From Paenarthrobacter nicotinovorans (GTDB lineage Bacteria > Actinomycetota > Actinomycetes > Actinomycetales > Micrococcaceae), in the NCBI RefSeq assembly GCF_021919345.1, contig NZ_CP089293.1, positions 4,154,001 through 4,218,000 of the forward strand: 64,000 nt of DNA, written 5' to 3'. A model generated the notes under the pieces. The model ran no database searches. It was given only the letters and a program-made list of their open reading frames with translations, and was not told the origin of the DNA. Below are positions 42,676-51,322 of the stretch, one piece after another (position 1 is the first letter of the stretch; each line of letters starts with the position of its first letter). A program made the translations under genes and the position numbers.

Positions 42676-43695
42676 ATGGGAGAACGAGTGCTTTCAGCTG
42701 TATGTGTCGGCGAAACCATGGCCATGCTTACCCCTGTCCAAGCCGTCCCCCTGCACCTGGCAACGGAGCTGCACTGCGGGATCGGCGGCGCCGAATCCAA
42801 CGTCGCCATGGGCCTGGCAGCCATGGGACTGGACACCCACTGGGTCAGCCGGGTGGGCCACGACGGCTTCGGCACGCGCATCCTCCACGATCTCCGGAAC
42901 CACGGAGTGGGCGTCTCAGGCGTCGACATCGACTCCCAGCGTCCCACCGGCCTTTACGTGAAGGTCCCGGCCCAGGATTCAGACCCCGACGGCGGCAGCT
43001 CAGTCCTCTACTACCGGCAAGGATCCGCGGCATCGGCCATGGGACGGGACACACTCGCCAATCCCGCGGTGTCCTCCCTGCTGGAAAAAGCTGCCCTGAT
43101 CCACTTGAGCGGAATCACCGCCGCCCTCTCCCCCGAGTGCTTGTCCCTCCTCGAAGCGATCCTCACCGCACCCCGGAACGGCCGGACCATCAGCTTCGAC
43201 GTCAACTGGCGCGAAGCCTTGTGGGCAGGCCAAGACCGTTCCGTCCTGCAGCGCCTGGCGAACCTGGCCGACGTCGTGCTTGTTGGGAAAGACGAAGCCG
43301 AGCACGCCTTCGGAACCACTGATGAAGCCGAACTCCGCCGCCTGATGCCCGACCCCAAGGTCCTGGTCATCAAGAACGAGGCCATCAGCGCCATCTCTTT
43401 GGACCGGAGCGGCACCCGGGAAGAGGTGCCCGCACTGTCGGTCGCCGTCGTCGAACCTGTTGGCGCCGGTGACTCGTTCGCCGCCGGGTACCTCAGCGGC
43501 ATGCTGTTCGGACTCGGCCAGAAAGAGAGCCTCCGCCGCGGCCATGTCGCCGCTGCCTGCACGCTGACGGTCCACGGCGACCGGGGTCCGCTGCCGTCCG
43601 CGGAGGACCTCGCGGCCATCCTCGATTCTTCGGATGGGGCTTGGGCTGCTATCCATGTTGAAGACGGACAATTCAACACCGGAACCGGAGCGTGA
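42676..43695 (+). CDS. kdgK: PfkB-family sugar kinase, likely 2-keto-3-deoxygluconate kinase
   Basis: A 339-residue ribokinase-family kinase. N-terminal AVCVGETMAMLTP and GGAESNVAMGLAAMG bind the sugar acid, and the C-terminal signature VVEPVGAGDSFAAGYLSGML contains the catalytic Asp. It begins at the ATG at 42676; a GTG at 42688 has a better GGGAG box. It is divergent from the deaminase-deacylase-aldolase-permease operon and is followed by IclR and RidA genes. Supplying KDPG to the aldolase encoded opposite is the most economical explanation. Confidence 0.85.
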   Translation: MGERVLSAVCVGETMAMLTPVQAVPLHLATELHCGIGGAESNVAMGLAAMGLDTHWVSRVGHDGFGTRILHDLRNHGVGVSGVDIDSQRPTGLYVKVPAQDSDPDGGSSVLYYRQGSAASAMGRDTLANPAVSSLLEKAALIHLSGITAALSPECLSLLEAILTAPRNGRTISFDVNWREALWAGQDRSVLQRLANLADVVLVGKDEAEHAFGTTDEAELRRLMPDPKVLVIKNEAISAISLDRSGTREEVPALSVAVVEPVGAGDSFAAGYLSGMLFGLGQKESLRRGHVAAACTLTVHGDRGPLPSAEDLAAILDSSDGAWAAIHVEDGQFNTGTGA

Positions 43696-44461
43696 CACCT
43701 TGAGCCAAAGCCTCCTGCGGGCCATCGACCTGCTCGGCGAACTCGCCGCGAAGCCAGCCACCCTGGATGAACTCTCATCCAAGGCATCCGTACACAAGAC
43801 GACCGTGATGCGGCTCCTCCACGCCCTCGAAGAAAAACGGCTGGTAGTGCGGGACGAGGACCAACGGTTCATGCTCGGCTCCAAGCTGTTCGAACTGTCC
43901 TCGCTGGCGCTGGAACAGCGGGACATCCGCAAAGTGGCCCACCCCCATCTGGCCGAACTCAACGGCAAGACCGGGCACACCGTGCACCTTGCCGCCTTCG
44001 AAGGAAGCGAGGTGGTGTACATCGACAAGTTCGAGTCCCACCACCCCGTCCGCATGTACTCGCGCATCGGCCTGACTGCATCGCTGCACTCGGCCGCTGT
44101 GTCCAAAGTCCTCCTCGCCGACATGCCGCGCAGCCGGCAGGAAAAGATCGCGGCGGGGCTGGACTACGTGAAAGTTACCGAGAACACCCTGACCTCGCCG
44201 GAGGCCTTGTTGGCCGAACTCGAGCAGGTCAAGGAACAGGGCTGGGCACACGACAACGCCGAGCACGAAGCGTTCGTGCACTGCATCGCGGCCCCCATCC
44301 GCGACGCCAGCGGCGCCGTTGTTGCCGCAGCCTCTTGTTCGGTACCGGTAGTGATGCTCAGCTATGAAGGCTTGCTTGAGCTGCTGCCCGACCTTAAAGC
44401 CAGCACCGAGGCCATCTCCAACGACCTCGGCTGGATCAGCCACGAAAGGAACCCAGCATGA
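43655..44461 (+). CDS. IclR-family regulator of the sugar-acid operons
   Basis: A 268-residue IclR protein. The helix-turn-helix lies at about residues 20-65 (ATLDELSSKASVHKTTVMR, LLHALEEKRLVVRDE). The effector domain shows SRIGLTASLHSAAVSKVLLA and HCIAAPIRDASGAVVAAAS. The ATG at 43655 lies inside the end of the kinase gene (a 41-base overlap); later TTG starts are possible. It overlaps ridA by four bases. Co-transcription with the kinase and closeness to the palindrome at 42578 point to local control, probably by KDG or a related acid. Confidence 0.87.
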   Translation: MLKTDNSTPEPERDTLSQSLLRAIDLLGELAAKPATLDELSSKASVHKTTVMRLLHALEEKRLVVRDEDQRFMLGSKLFELSSLALEQRDIRKVAHPHLAELNGKTGHTVHLAAFEGSEVVYIDKFESHHPVRMYSRIGLTASLHSAAVSKVLLADMPRSRQEKIAAGLDYVKVTENTLTSPEALLAELEQVKEQGWAHDNAEHEAFVHCIAAPIRDASGAVVAAASCSVPVVMLSYEGLLELLPDLKASTEAISNDLGWISHERNPA

Positions 44462-44862
44462 GTGAAAAGACCGTAGTACTGACCGAAAACGCCCCCGCCC
44501 CGGCGCACGTATTCTCCCAGGGCATCAAGAAGGGCGGCATGTTCCAGGTTTCGGGCCAGGGCCCCATGGACCCCGCCACCAATCAGTACATCGGCGAGGG
44601 CGACGTCCGCGTCCAGACCCGCCGCACCCTGGAGAACGTCAAGGCCATCCTGGAAGCCGGCGGATCCTCCGTCGAAGACGTCCTCATGTTCCGCGTCTAC
44701 CTCACCACCCGCGACGACTTCGCCGCCATGAACGAAGTCTACGGCGAGTTCATCCGCGAGAACGTCCCCAGCGGCCAGCTGCCCAGCCGCACCACCGTGT
44801 TCGTGGACCTGCCGCACGAGGTCATGCTGGTGGAGATCGACGCCCTGGCAGTCACCGCGTAA
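44458..44862 (+). CDS. RidA family protein of the sugar-acid operon
   Basis: A 134-residue Rid protein with SQGIKKGGMFQVSGQGPMD, VRVQTRRTLENVKAILEAGG, DVLMFRVYLTTRDDF and the C-terminal RTTVFVDLPHEVMLVEIDA. In an operon with a PLP-dependent dehydratase/deaminase, it would hydrolyse the enamine/imine released from that enzyme and speed keto acid formation. Its ATG overlaps the IclR stop by four bases. The TAA stop is part of the first unit of a 32-bp tandem repeat. Confidence 0.9.
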   Translation: MSEKTVVLTENAPAPAHVFSQGIKKGGMFQVSGQGPMDPATNQYIGEGDVRVQTRRTLENVKAILEAGGSSVEDVLMFRVYLTTRDDFAAMNEVYGEFIRENVPSGQLPSRTTVFVDLPHEVMLVEIDALAVTA

Positions 44863-44970
44863 CGCTCGCGCGCATCCCTCAAGCTTGAGGCCAACGCTCG
44901 CGCACATCCCTCAAGCTTGAACCCAACGCTCCCGCACATCCCTCAAGCTTGAAGCCAACGCTCCCGCACA
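44861..44970. repeat. Tandem repeat with 32-bp period
   Basis: Three full units and part of a fourth start with AACGCT at 44861, 44893, 44925 and 44957. Each has the form AACGCTCSCGCACATCCC followed by a perfect palindrome TCAAGCTTGA. The first unit starts inside the TAA stop of ridA. Units differ by single substitutions. There is no spacer between units, so it is not a CRISPR. Confidence 0.9.
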
Positions 44971-44975
44971 GGGAT

Positions 44976-45019
44976 AAAGCCCGACGGCGGCACTCACTTG
45001 GGTGCCGCCGTCGGGCTTT
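44976..45019. terminator. Strong bidirectional hairpin terminator
   Basis: AAAGCCCGACGGCGGCAC and GTGCCGCCGTCGGGCTTT are perfect 18-base complements with a short loop, flanked by A-run and T-run. It lies between the convergent ridA and glycosyltransferase genes, after the 32-bp repeats. Confidence 0.85.
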
Positions 45020-45033
45020 AAGAGTTTGGCGCC

Positions 45034-45792
45034 TTAGAAGGCGGTCACCCGTGCGGGTGCCTCCACCTTCTGGAAGCGGAGCTTCCACGGGGTGAGCGCG
45101 GATTCGAGTTGTTCGCGAAGGTCCATCTTGGATGCGCCTTCCACCCGCTCTTCAAAATGAATGGGAACCTCCATGATCTTCAGGCCGTGCCGGGCTGCCC
45201 GGTAGTTCATCTCCACCTGGAATGAATATCCGTCGCTTTGGATGGACGCCACATCGATCTGTTGCAGCGCAGAAGCTGTCCACGCCTTGTATCCCGCCGT
45301 GGCATCCTTGACCTTCAATCCCAGGATTGCGCCGACATAGAAGTTGGCCCACGCCGAGAGGGCCTTGCGGTGCCAGGGCCATTCGGCCGCAGTTGAGCCG
45401 CCAGTGACGTAGCGCGAACCAATCACGAGCGCAGCCCCGGAATCCTGGATCCGTTCAAGCATGGTGTGGATTGCAGCTACAGGGTGGGACAGATCTGCGT
45501 CCATTTGGATGATGATCTCCGAGTTCCCGGCCAGCGCCTCGGTCATTCCCGCCACATAGGCCCGGCCCAGTCCATCCTTTTCCTTCCGGTGCAGGACGGA
45601 CACTGTTCCCCGGGATTCCGCCGACAATCGATCAGCCACCATCCCGGTCCCGTCAGGTGAGCTGTCATCAACAACCAGCACGTGCAGATTCGGAATACTG
45701 AGTGCCTGGAGCTGGGCGACAAGAACCGGCAGGTTCTCGCGCTCATTGTAGGTAGGCACAACGACGGTAACTTTCGGAAAAACAGCAGTCAA
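45034..45792 (-). CDS. Family 2 glycosyltransferase, polyprenol monophosphomannose synthase-like
   Basis: About 252 residues from the TTG at 45792 (after GGGGACC); an in-frame GTG at 45861 would add 23 residues. It has a typical GT-A fold with VTVVVPTYNERENLPVLV, VDDSSPDGTGMVADRL, GLGRAYVAGM, the DXD-like QMDADLSHP, and VIGSRYVTGG, then GYSFQVEMNYRA. This is the DPM1-like pattern, transferring mannose (or glucose) to a polyprenyl phosphate for wall or membrane glycans. No membrane segment follows the catalytic domain. Confidence 0.87.
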   Translation of the reverse strand: MTAVFPKVTVVVPTYNERENLPVLVAQLQALSIPNLHVLVVDDSSPDGTGMVADRLSAESRGTVSVLHRKEKDGLGRAYVAGMTEALAGNSEIIIQMDADLSHPVAAIHTMLERIQDSGAALVIGSRYVTGGSTAAEWPWHRKALSAWANFYVGAILGLKVKDATAGYKAWTASALQQIDVASIQSDGYSFQVEMNYRAARHGLKIMEVPIHFEERVEGASKMDLREQLESALTPWKLRFQKVEAPARVTAF

Positions 45793-45938
45793 AACGAGGG
45801 TCCCCAATTCGGTGTTCGATAATTGCCGGGGCTCAATGCTGCTATGCGCGGCCCCGGGCACCGCCAGTCTATTGAGCCAAGCTGAAGAATCGTGGAAAGC
45901 TGTACCTCCACGACCCGCTTTGAATCTGAAACGCCCCC

Positions 45939-45963
45939 GACACGCCGGAAACTACGGCGTGTC
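45939..45963. terminator. Hairpin downstream of the LssY_C gene
   Basis: GACACGCCG and CGGCGTGTC form a 9-base stem with a 7-base loop, 26 bases downstream of the minus-strand LssY_C stop. It is a probable terminator; no long T-run is seen. Confidence 0.5.
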
Positions 45964-45988
45964 CCGGCACTCCCGGCTTGAAAGAGGG

Positions 45989-47302
45989 TCAGGAAGAGAC
46001 GCGGCGCCCGACGACCGAGGCAGGCACGGCCGGAATTCGCTGCCGTTTGGCGTAGACCCTCGCCCGCTGGCTGGAAAGTGCCAGGAGAACCAGGATGTCG
46101 GTGGCCAGGCCTGAGAGTCCGGCTTCGAGGGTGATGTTGGTGCTTCCGGTGAAGTAGTCAATGGCCTGGACAACCACCGATATGGAACTGAGGCCCATTG
46201 CGATCACCCGGGCTCCGTTGCTGCCCAGGAAAATCCGCCAGGCAAGGAAAATCTCACCCAGGCCGAACAACAGCACCGCGATGGCAACGAAGGTGACCAC
46301 CGCCGTCGTGGTTTGCGGGTCAAGGGGGTCGCCGTCGGCGGTGAGGTCCGTGAAGACCTCGGACGAAGTCAGCAGCGTCAGGGCGAGGACGAAGGCCGCG
46401 ATGGACCTGGCCACCACCAACGCGGCACCCATCATGGTGGGAGCCGGCCGCCTGTCACGGCTGTCAGTGGGACGGGAAGGCTGGCCGGCCGGGACAGTCA
46501 CGGACCGCGCGTCGATAATGGGCAGGTCGCCGTCAGTGGAGATTGAATCACCGCCGCCGTTCCGGGAGTGGTAGCCGGTAGAGAAGTCCTTGATGACGTG
46601 AACGGCCACCGCGGGCCCGGCGTCGGAAACTGTCCGCACGATGTGGTCACGCTCAACGTCCGTGTTCTGCTCGATCTTATGCGTGATCTGGAGGGTGAAC
46701 AGCGAGAAACCGACGCTGCGGTCGTAGGTTCCGGCGGCAAGCCAGTCCACCTTATGACCGCCCGGCAGGAGCCAGCCATCGGGGCAGCGCCAGAACCGGA
46801 CGTGGTGGCGTTTGCCGGGGTTGTTGTCCACTTCCTGCTGATAGGCGAAATCCTGTTGCCGGTCGAACAGGTAGAGCGGGCTGACCGGCGCCTCGGAATA
46901 GCTTTGCCTGAAAATGGTGGAGCTGATGATGCGGCGGCTGCTGCCGAAGGTGACGTCGTCCGCCTGCGTCCAGCCGGCAGCGCGCATGATGGCGTGGATT
47001 TGCGGCTCGTGGCCGAGCAACGCGACGTTCACGGGATCGCCCAGGAGTCCGTCACTGGTCCGGGCGCGCCCGATGAAGTAGCCCGGAACGTAAATAGTGG
47101 TCAGGATGCGGTGCAGGCGGGGCAGGAGCAGATAAGCAAGAAATACCCAGAAGAAGAAGTAGAACCACACCTGGCCCCACCCCAGATGGAAGCTCTCCCC
47201 CACCAGCAGGAACGCCAGCCACACCGCAGCCGCCCCGCCCAGAATGAAGAACGCATGGTCCAGCCGGCTGTCAGTCACGTCCCTGCTCGGCGCCTTGTAC
47301 AC
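45989..47302 (-). CDS. LssY C-terminal-domain membrane protein
   Basis: A 437-residue protein. Two membrane segments near the N-terminus (FFILGGAAAVWLAFLLVG, VWFYFFFWVFLAYLLLPRL) are followed by an LssY_C-type domain at about residues 85-240: GDPVNVALLGHEPQIHAIMR, AAGWTQADDVTFGSSRRII, PVSPLYLFDRQQDFAYQQE and RHHVRFWRCPDGWLLPGG. After a polar linker come four more membrane helices. LssY_C proteins often occur next to phosphatase-like membrane enzymes, but their activity is not established. The start codon is the ATG at 47302. Confidence 0.78.
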   Translation of the reverse strand: MYKAPSRDVTDSRLDHAFFILGGAAAVWLAFLLVGESFHLGWGQVWFYFFFWVFLAYLLLPRLHRILTTIYVPGYFIGRARTSDGLLGDPVNVALLGHEPQIHAIMRAAGWTQADDVTFGSSRRIISSTIFRQSYSEAPVSPLYLFDRQQDFAYQQEVDNNPGKRHHVRFWRCPDGWLLPGGHKVDWLAAGTYDRSVGFSLFTLQITHKIEQNTDVERDHIVRTVSDAGPAVAVHVIKDFSTGYHSRNGGGDSISTDGDLPIIDARSVTVPAGQPSRPTDSRDRRPAPTMMGAALVVARSIAAFVLALTLLTSSEVFTDLTADGDPLDPQTTTAVVTFVAIAVLLFGLGEIFLAWRIFLGSNGARVIAMGLSSISVVVQAIDYFTGSTNITLEAGLSGLATDILVLLALSSQRARVYAKRQRIPAVPASVVGRRVSS

Positions 47303-47369
47303 AGAGAGCCCCCTTTGCTTGCTTCAAGCTTCGGGCCTCGCGCGGGGGATGTACAGATACCGTTCAGGT

Positions 47370-48341
47370 TCAGTCGGGGCTGCTGACCTTGAGTTGCCCG
47401 TGGTCAACGAGCCAGCGCAGGGACTCGTGCACGGCCTGTTCGGGCTCGTAGCGCGGTGCGTAGCCCAGGAGGGATTTGGCTTTTTCGATGGTGAGGCAAT
47501 GGTTGCGGGACAAGTGGGCCCAGCTAGTGTCGGCGTGTTCCGGTGTGCTGGTCCGGCGGAATTCGTCCCATCCGACCGTCTCAAGATGCGGCTCCTGGCC
47601 GAACCAGGACGCCGCAATCCTGGCGTAGCCGCGAACGCTCAGGGCCGTGGGAGCGACGATGTTGAAGTCTTCGCCGGCCGCCGCATCACGGCGGTCGATG
47701 GCCTTCTCAAAGGCCTGCGCGAGGTCGTCGGCATGGACGTGATGCATCATTTCCGCACCGCTTCCCGGCATGAGCACTGTCTGCCCGCCGGAGATCTTCT
47801 GCCACACCGTGGGATCGAAATTCCCAAGCGGCCCCACCGGATGCCAGCCCGGCCCCACGATATGCCCGGGATGCAGCGACGTCGTGACCAGGCCGCCGGA
47901 CGCCGTCTCCTCCTTCAGCATGCGGGCGATGTCGCGCTTCTGGATGCCGTACTCATCAGTCGGTTCGAGGGCGGAATCCGAGCCCTCCGCCAACGGCAAC
48001 TTCAAGCTCTCGCCGTACCGCCAGATGGATCCACAGTGCAGGAGATGCCCCACCTCGCCACGGAGACGGTTCACCAGCGCGGTGGCCGAGTCGAGCGTGA
48101 AGCAGACAAGGTCAACCACGACGTCGGCACCCAGCTCCGCGACCCTGTCACCGAAGGTGCCGGCACGGTCCTCCTGCTCACGGTCCGCAGCGACCTGGCG
48201 GACCTGCTGCCATTCGGGTGAATCCGTGTAGGGCGTGCTGGTTCCGCGGCTGATGTTGACCACCTCATGCCCCGCACGGACGAGCCTGGGAACGAGGAAG
48301 GAGCCGATGTGGCCGCTGCCTCCGATGACAACTGTCTTCAT
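47370..48341 (-). CDS. NAD-dependent epimerase/dehydratase family protein
   Basis: A 323-residue extended short-chain dehydrogenase fold: MKTVVIGGSGHIGSFLVPRL at the start is the dinucleotide loop, VVVDLVCFTLDSATALV follows, and the active-site region has WRYGESLKLP and DEYGIQKRDIARML (Tyr-x-x-x-Lys). The C-terminal half contains HVHADDLAQAFEKAI. The ATG at 48341 is chosen because it begins the glycine loop; the frame extends upstream without homology. It may act on a nucleotide sugar or another carbonyl compound. No operon partner is evident. Confidence 0.87.
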   Translation of the reverse strand: MKTVVIGGSGHIGSFLVPRLVRAGHEVVNISRGTSTPYTDSPEWQQVRQVAADREQEDRAGTFGDRVAELGADVVVDLVCFTLDSATALVNRLRGEVGHLLHCGSIWRYGESLKLPLAEGSDSALEPTDEYGIQKRDIARMLKEETASGGLVTTSLHPGHIVGPGWHPVGPLGNFDPTVWQKISGGQTVLMPGSGAEMMHHVHADDLAQAFEKAIDRRDAAAGEDFNIVAPTALSVRGYARIAASWFGQEPHLETVGWDEFRRTSTPEHADTSWAHLSRNHCLTIEKAKSLLGYAPRYEPEQAVHESLRWLVDHGQLKVSSPD

Positions 48342-48400
48342 GGTGTCCACTTCGCCTTTGCTCCGGGGCCGGGAGTTCCAGCGTAGTCCGGCTTCGTGGT

Positions 48401-48715
48401 TTACAGCAGCGCGATGGCGTTCGCCGGCGAACCCGTGCCTCCCACGATGTTGAGCGGCTTGATGCTGACAAAGGCGTCCCAGTTTCCGGTTGACCTCATG
48501 TGCCGGGCCAATGGACCCAGTCGCCAAAGCTCACCGAGGGGCATGCCGAGTTTGGCGAGGAGTTGCTGGTGCATCATGCCGTTGCCATTCGGCGCCGCCT
48601 CCAGGAACGGGCTGCCTGCCACGGCCGGGAGGCATTCGAAGGCGAAGTTGTCGGCGGCCAGCAGCGCAATTTGGTTGTCCCACGCCCAGGCGACGAACTC
48701 CTGGGATTGTTCCAC
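48401..48715 (-). pseudogene. C-terminal remnant of a cyclase-family (kynurenine formamidase-like) gene
   Basis: The frame encodes about 104 residues that look like the end of a PF04199-type cyclase family protein: ALLAADNFAFECLPA, MMHQQLLAKLGMPLGELWRL and VSIKPLNIVGGTGSPANAIA. Family members are usually 250-330 residues, and the metal-binding HxGTHxDxP region expected upstream is missing. The frame starts only at a GTG (48715) with no good ribosome-binding site, so a 5' deletion is likely. The next 130 bases carry a fragment of another gene on the opposite strand. Confidence 0.65.
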
Positions 48716-48720
48716 GCCTG

Positions 48721-48843
48721 ATGCCTTCCTGCTGGTTCGGCCCAGTGGAATCCGTCACCGACAAAGCGTTGAGGGCCGGCGTACCGGAACTAAGGCGTGC
48801 AGCGGGCCGGCTTTCGGAGCTGCTGGAAGGGTCCGTCTACTAG
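48721..48843 (+). pseudogene. Possible C-terminal remnant of another gene
   Basis: A 40-residue open frame reading MPSCWFGPVESVTDKALRAG and then an Ala/Arg/Leu-rich helix ending in a stop at 48843. It has no ribosome-binding site and abuts the cyclase remnant on the other strand, as expected at a deletion junction. It resembles the tail of a helical protein (perhaps a regulator), but identity cannot be given. The remaining 180 bases up to the GH13 gene hold only a palindrome. Confidence 0.3.
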
Positions 48844-48910
48844 CGCAGCAACAGTCTTCGGGCGGACATTAGCCAGCAACCTGACGACTCACTTCTCCCA
48901 AGTTCGACAA

Positions 48911-48922
48911 ACCGCATGCGGT
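48911..48922. promoter_or_regulatory. Perfect 12-base palindrome upstream of the GH13 gene
   Basis: ACCGCATGCGGT, 101 bases before the GH13 start. It could be an operator for that gene; no adjacent regulator is present. Confidence 0.3.
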
Positions 48923-49023
48923 CGTGCCTAGCATGAATACTCCGGGTAAGCCCGGGTACGTGAACTCTTGAACGACCCCCTCGGAAGGTCGGCGCCAGCG
49001 CCGGCCACGTAAAGGAGAATGCT

Positions 49024-51309
49024 GTGCGGGAGCCTGTAGTCAACGAGAGCGCGGCAGAAGTCAGCGCTGATCCATCTGAATCACAGGAAGAACCGCAGGT
49101 AACTGAGGAAACCGCAACAGAGTCACCGGAAATCACGTTCGACGAGCAGTTCTACCCTGCGCGGCCCAAAGCGCTGAGGCCGATTGCCCGCCGTCGTCAG
49201 TTCTTTGCAGCCCGACCGTCCCTGGAGTTCGACGGACTGAACTCCACGTACGTCGATTGGCTGCGCAACCAGTCCATGCTCGGCGACGCCAACACCATGG
49301 CCCGGCAGCTTTCGGGGCAAGCCAGCATGTGGCAGAACTCCTACGCCAGGCCGAACCCGCGCTCCGCAGTGGAGCGCGCACCTGTCTGGTTCACGGCCTA
49401 CCCCCTGTCCTTCATCACCAAGGACGGCCAGTCGTTCCTTTCTGCGCTCGGTGACCCTGCACTGTGGGATGCGTTCAGCCAGATCGGCATCCGGGGGCTG
49501 CACACTGGGCCGGTCAAGCTTGCCGGCGGCATCCGCGGATGGTCGCAGACACCAAGCGTCGACGGGCACTTCGACCGCATCAGCATGGCGATCGACCCTG
49601 CGTTCGGCACCGAGGAAGAATTCCGGCAGATGTGCGAGGTCGCCGTCGAGCACGGCGGCACGATCATCGACGACATTGTTCCCGGGCACACCGGCAAGGG
49701 TGCTGACTTCCGGCTTGCCGAAATGAACTTCCGGGACTACCCCGGCATTTATCACATGGTGGACATCCCCGAAGAGGACTGGCACCTCCTGCCGGACGTT
49801 CCCGAGAACGAGGACTCCGTCAACATCAGTCCCGAGACGGAGAAGGCCCTCCAGCAGGCCGGCTACATCATCGGCCGCCTGCAGCGGGTCATCTTCTACG
49901 AGCCGGGCGTGAAGGAAACCAACTGGAGCGCGACCAAGGCAATCGTCGACACCACCGGCAAGAAACGCCGCTGGGTGTACCTCCACTATTTCAAGGCCGG
50001 GCAGCCGTCCATTAACTGGCTGGACCCCACCTTTGCCGGCATGCGCCTGGTGGTGGGCGATGCCCTGCATTCCCTGCTGGACCTTGGAACGGGCGCACTG
50101 CGCCTGGACGCCAACGGCTTCCTGGGTGTTGAGAAAAGCGCCGAGGAAGAGCCGGGCTGGTCCGAAGGCCACCCGTTGTCCGAGGCAGCGAACCAGCTGA
50201 TCGGCTCGATGATCCGCAAAGTGGGTGGCTTCTCCTTCCAGGAACTCAACCTCACCATTGATGACATCAAGGCCCAGTCCGAGTCGGGTCCGGACCTGTC
50301 CTACGACTTCGTCACCAGGCCCGCCTACCACTACGCCCTGGTGACCGGTGATACCGAGTTCCTGCGCCTGACCTTGAAGCTCGCCATGGAGATCGGCGTC
50401 GACCAGGCGTCCTTGGTCCACGCACTCCAGAACCACGACGAACTGACCTACGAACTGCTGCACTTCGCGGCCGGCCACAGGGACGACATTTTCGAGCTCG
50501 GCGGGGAAGAACTGACGGGCGCGGAGGTGGCCGAGAAAGTACAGGACACCCTGCGGGAGCGCCTCACAGGTGAGAACGGCCCTTACAACGCCGTCTTCAC
50601 CACCAACGGCATCGCCTGCACCACCGTCAGCTTCATCATGGCCACGTTGGGGATCAAGGACCCGGACGCCATCACGGCGGAACAGGAAGCCCAAGTACTG
50701 GATGCCCACGTCCTGCTGTCCATGTACAACGCTTTGCAGCCGGGCGTCTTCGCACTGTCCGGTTGGGACCTCACCGGCATCACTGCCCTGGACCGTGAGA
50801 CTGTCCGCGAGTTGACGTCCCAGGGCGACACCCGCTGGATCAACCGCGGAGCCCACGATCTCATGGGGACCAGCCCGGACGCAACGACCTCCTTGGCGGG
50901 CATGGCCCGGGCACGCAGCCTCTACGGCCCGCTGCCCGAGCAGCTCAAGGATCCGGCGTCCTATGCGCGGCGGCTCCAGAAGATCCTCACGGTGCGGGAA
51001 GAGTCCGGGATCGCAACCAGTACGCTCCTGGATGTCCCGGACGTGTCCAACCGTGGACTGTTGGTGATGGTCAACCAGCTCGCTGACGGTGCGGTGCAAG
51101 TGACGGTCCTGAACTTCTCCGACCAGGACATCGCAGGCAGCATCCAGTCCTCGCATCTGGTGCCTGGCGCGACGGTCCACGATCTGTTCAGCGGCGAAGA
51201 TGTGGGCCAGGTGGATGACCTGGGCAGTTTCTTCCTGGAACTGCGGCCCTTCCAGGGCACGGCACTCCTGTTGAAGGATCCGGTCGCCGAGGACGAAGCT
51301 ACCGAATAG
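49024..51309 (+). CDS. GH13 enzyme, trehalose-synthase/maltose glucosyltransferase-like
   Basis: A 761-residue cytoplasmic alpha-amylase-family enzyme. The nucleophile Asp is in [12 protein letters not shown], the acid/base Glu in [11 protein letters not shown], and the third acidic residue in [14 protein letters not shown], the last resembling trehalose synthase (TreS). The first 55 residues are an acidic Glu/Ser-rich extension ([16 protein letters not shown]) not usual in TreS, and the typical TreS block after RLDA is different. It starts at a GTG with AAAGGAG upstream. It probably interconverts maltose and trehalose or transfers glucosyl groups, but its specificity is uncertain. It has no maltokinase or glycogen gene nearby. 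Confidence 0.8.
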   Translation: MREPVVNESAAEVSADPSESQEEPQVTEETATESPEITFDEQFYPARPKALRPIARRRQFFAARPSLEFDGLNSTYVDWLRNQSMLGDANTMARQLSGQASMWQNSYARPNPRSAVERAPVWFTAYPLSFITKDGQSFLSALGDPALWDAFSQIGIRGLHTGPVKLAGGIRGWSQTPSVDGHFDRISMAIDPAFGTEEEFRQMCEVAVEHGGTIIDDIVPGHTGKGADFRLAEMNFRDYPGIYHMVDIPEEDWHLLPDVPENEDSVNISPETEKALQQAGYIIGRLQRVIFYEPGVKETNWSATKAIVDTTGKKRRWVYLHYFKAGQPSINWLDPTFAGMRLVVGDALHSLLDLGTGALRLDANGFLGVEKSAEEEPGWSEGHPLSEAANQLIGSMIRKVGGFSFQELNLTIDDIKAQSESGPDLSYDFVTRPAYHYALVTGDTEFLRLTLKLAMEIGVDQASLVHALQNHDELTYELLHFAAGHRDDIFELGGEELTGAEVAEKVQDTLRERLTGENGPYNAVFTTNGIACTTVSFIMATLGIKDPDAITAEQEAQVLDAHVLLSMYNALQPGVFALSGWDLTGITALDRETVRELTSQGDTRWINRGAHDLMGTSPDATTSLAGMARARSLYGPLPEQLKDPASYARRLQKILTVREESGIATSTLLDVPDVSNRGLLVMVNQLADGAVQVTVLNFSDQDIAGSIQSSHLVPGATVHDLFSGEDVGQVDDLGSFFLELRPFQGTALLLKDPVAEDEATE

Positions 51310-51322
51310 GAAGCCCGACGTT

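Noticed and set aside
44861..44970. CRISPR array
   Set aside because: The 32-base period equals the repeat itself, leaving no spacer.
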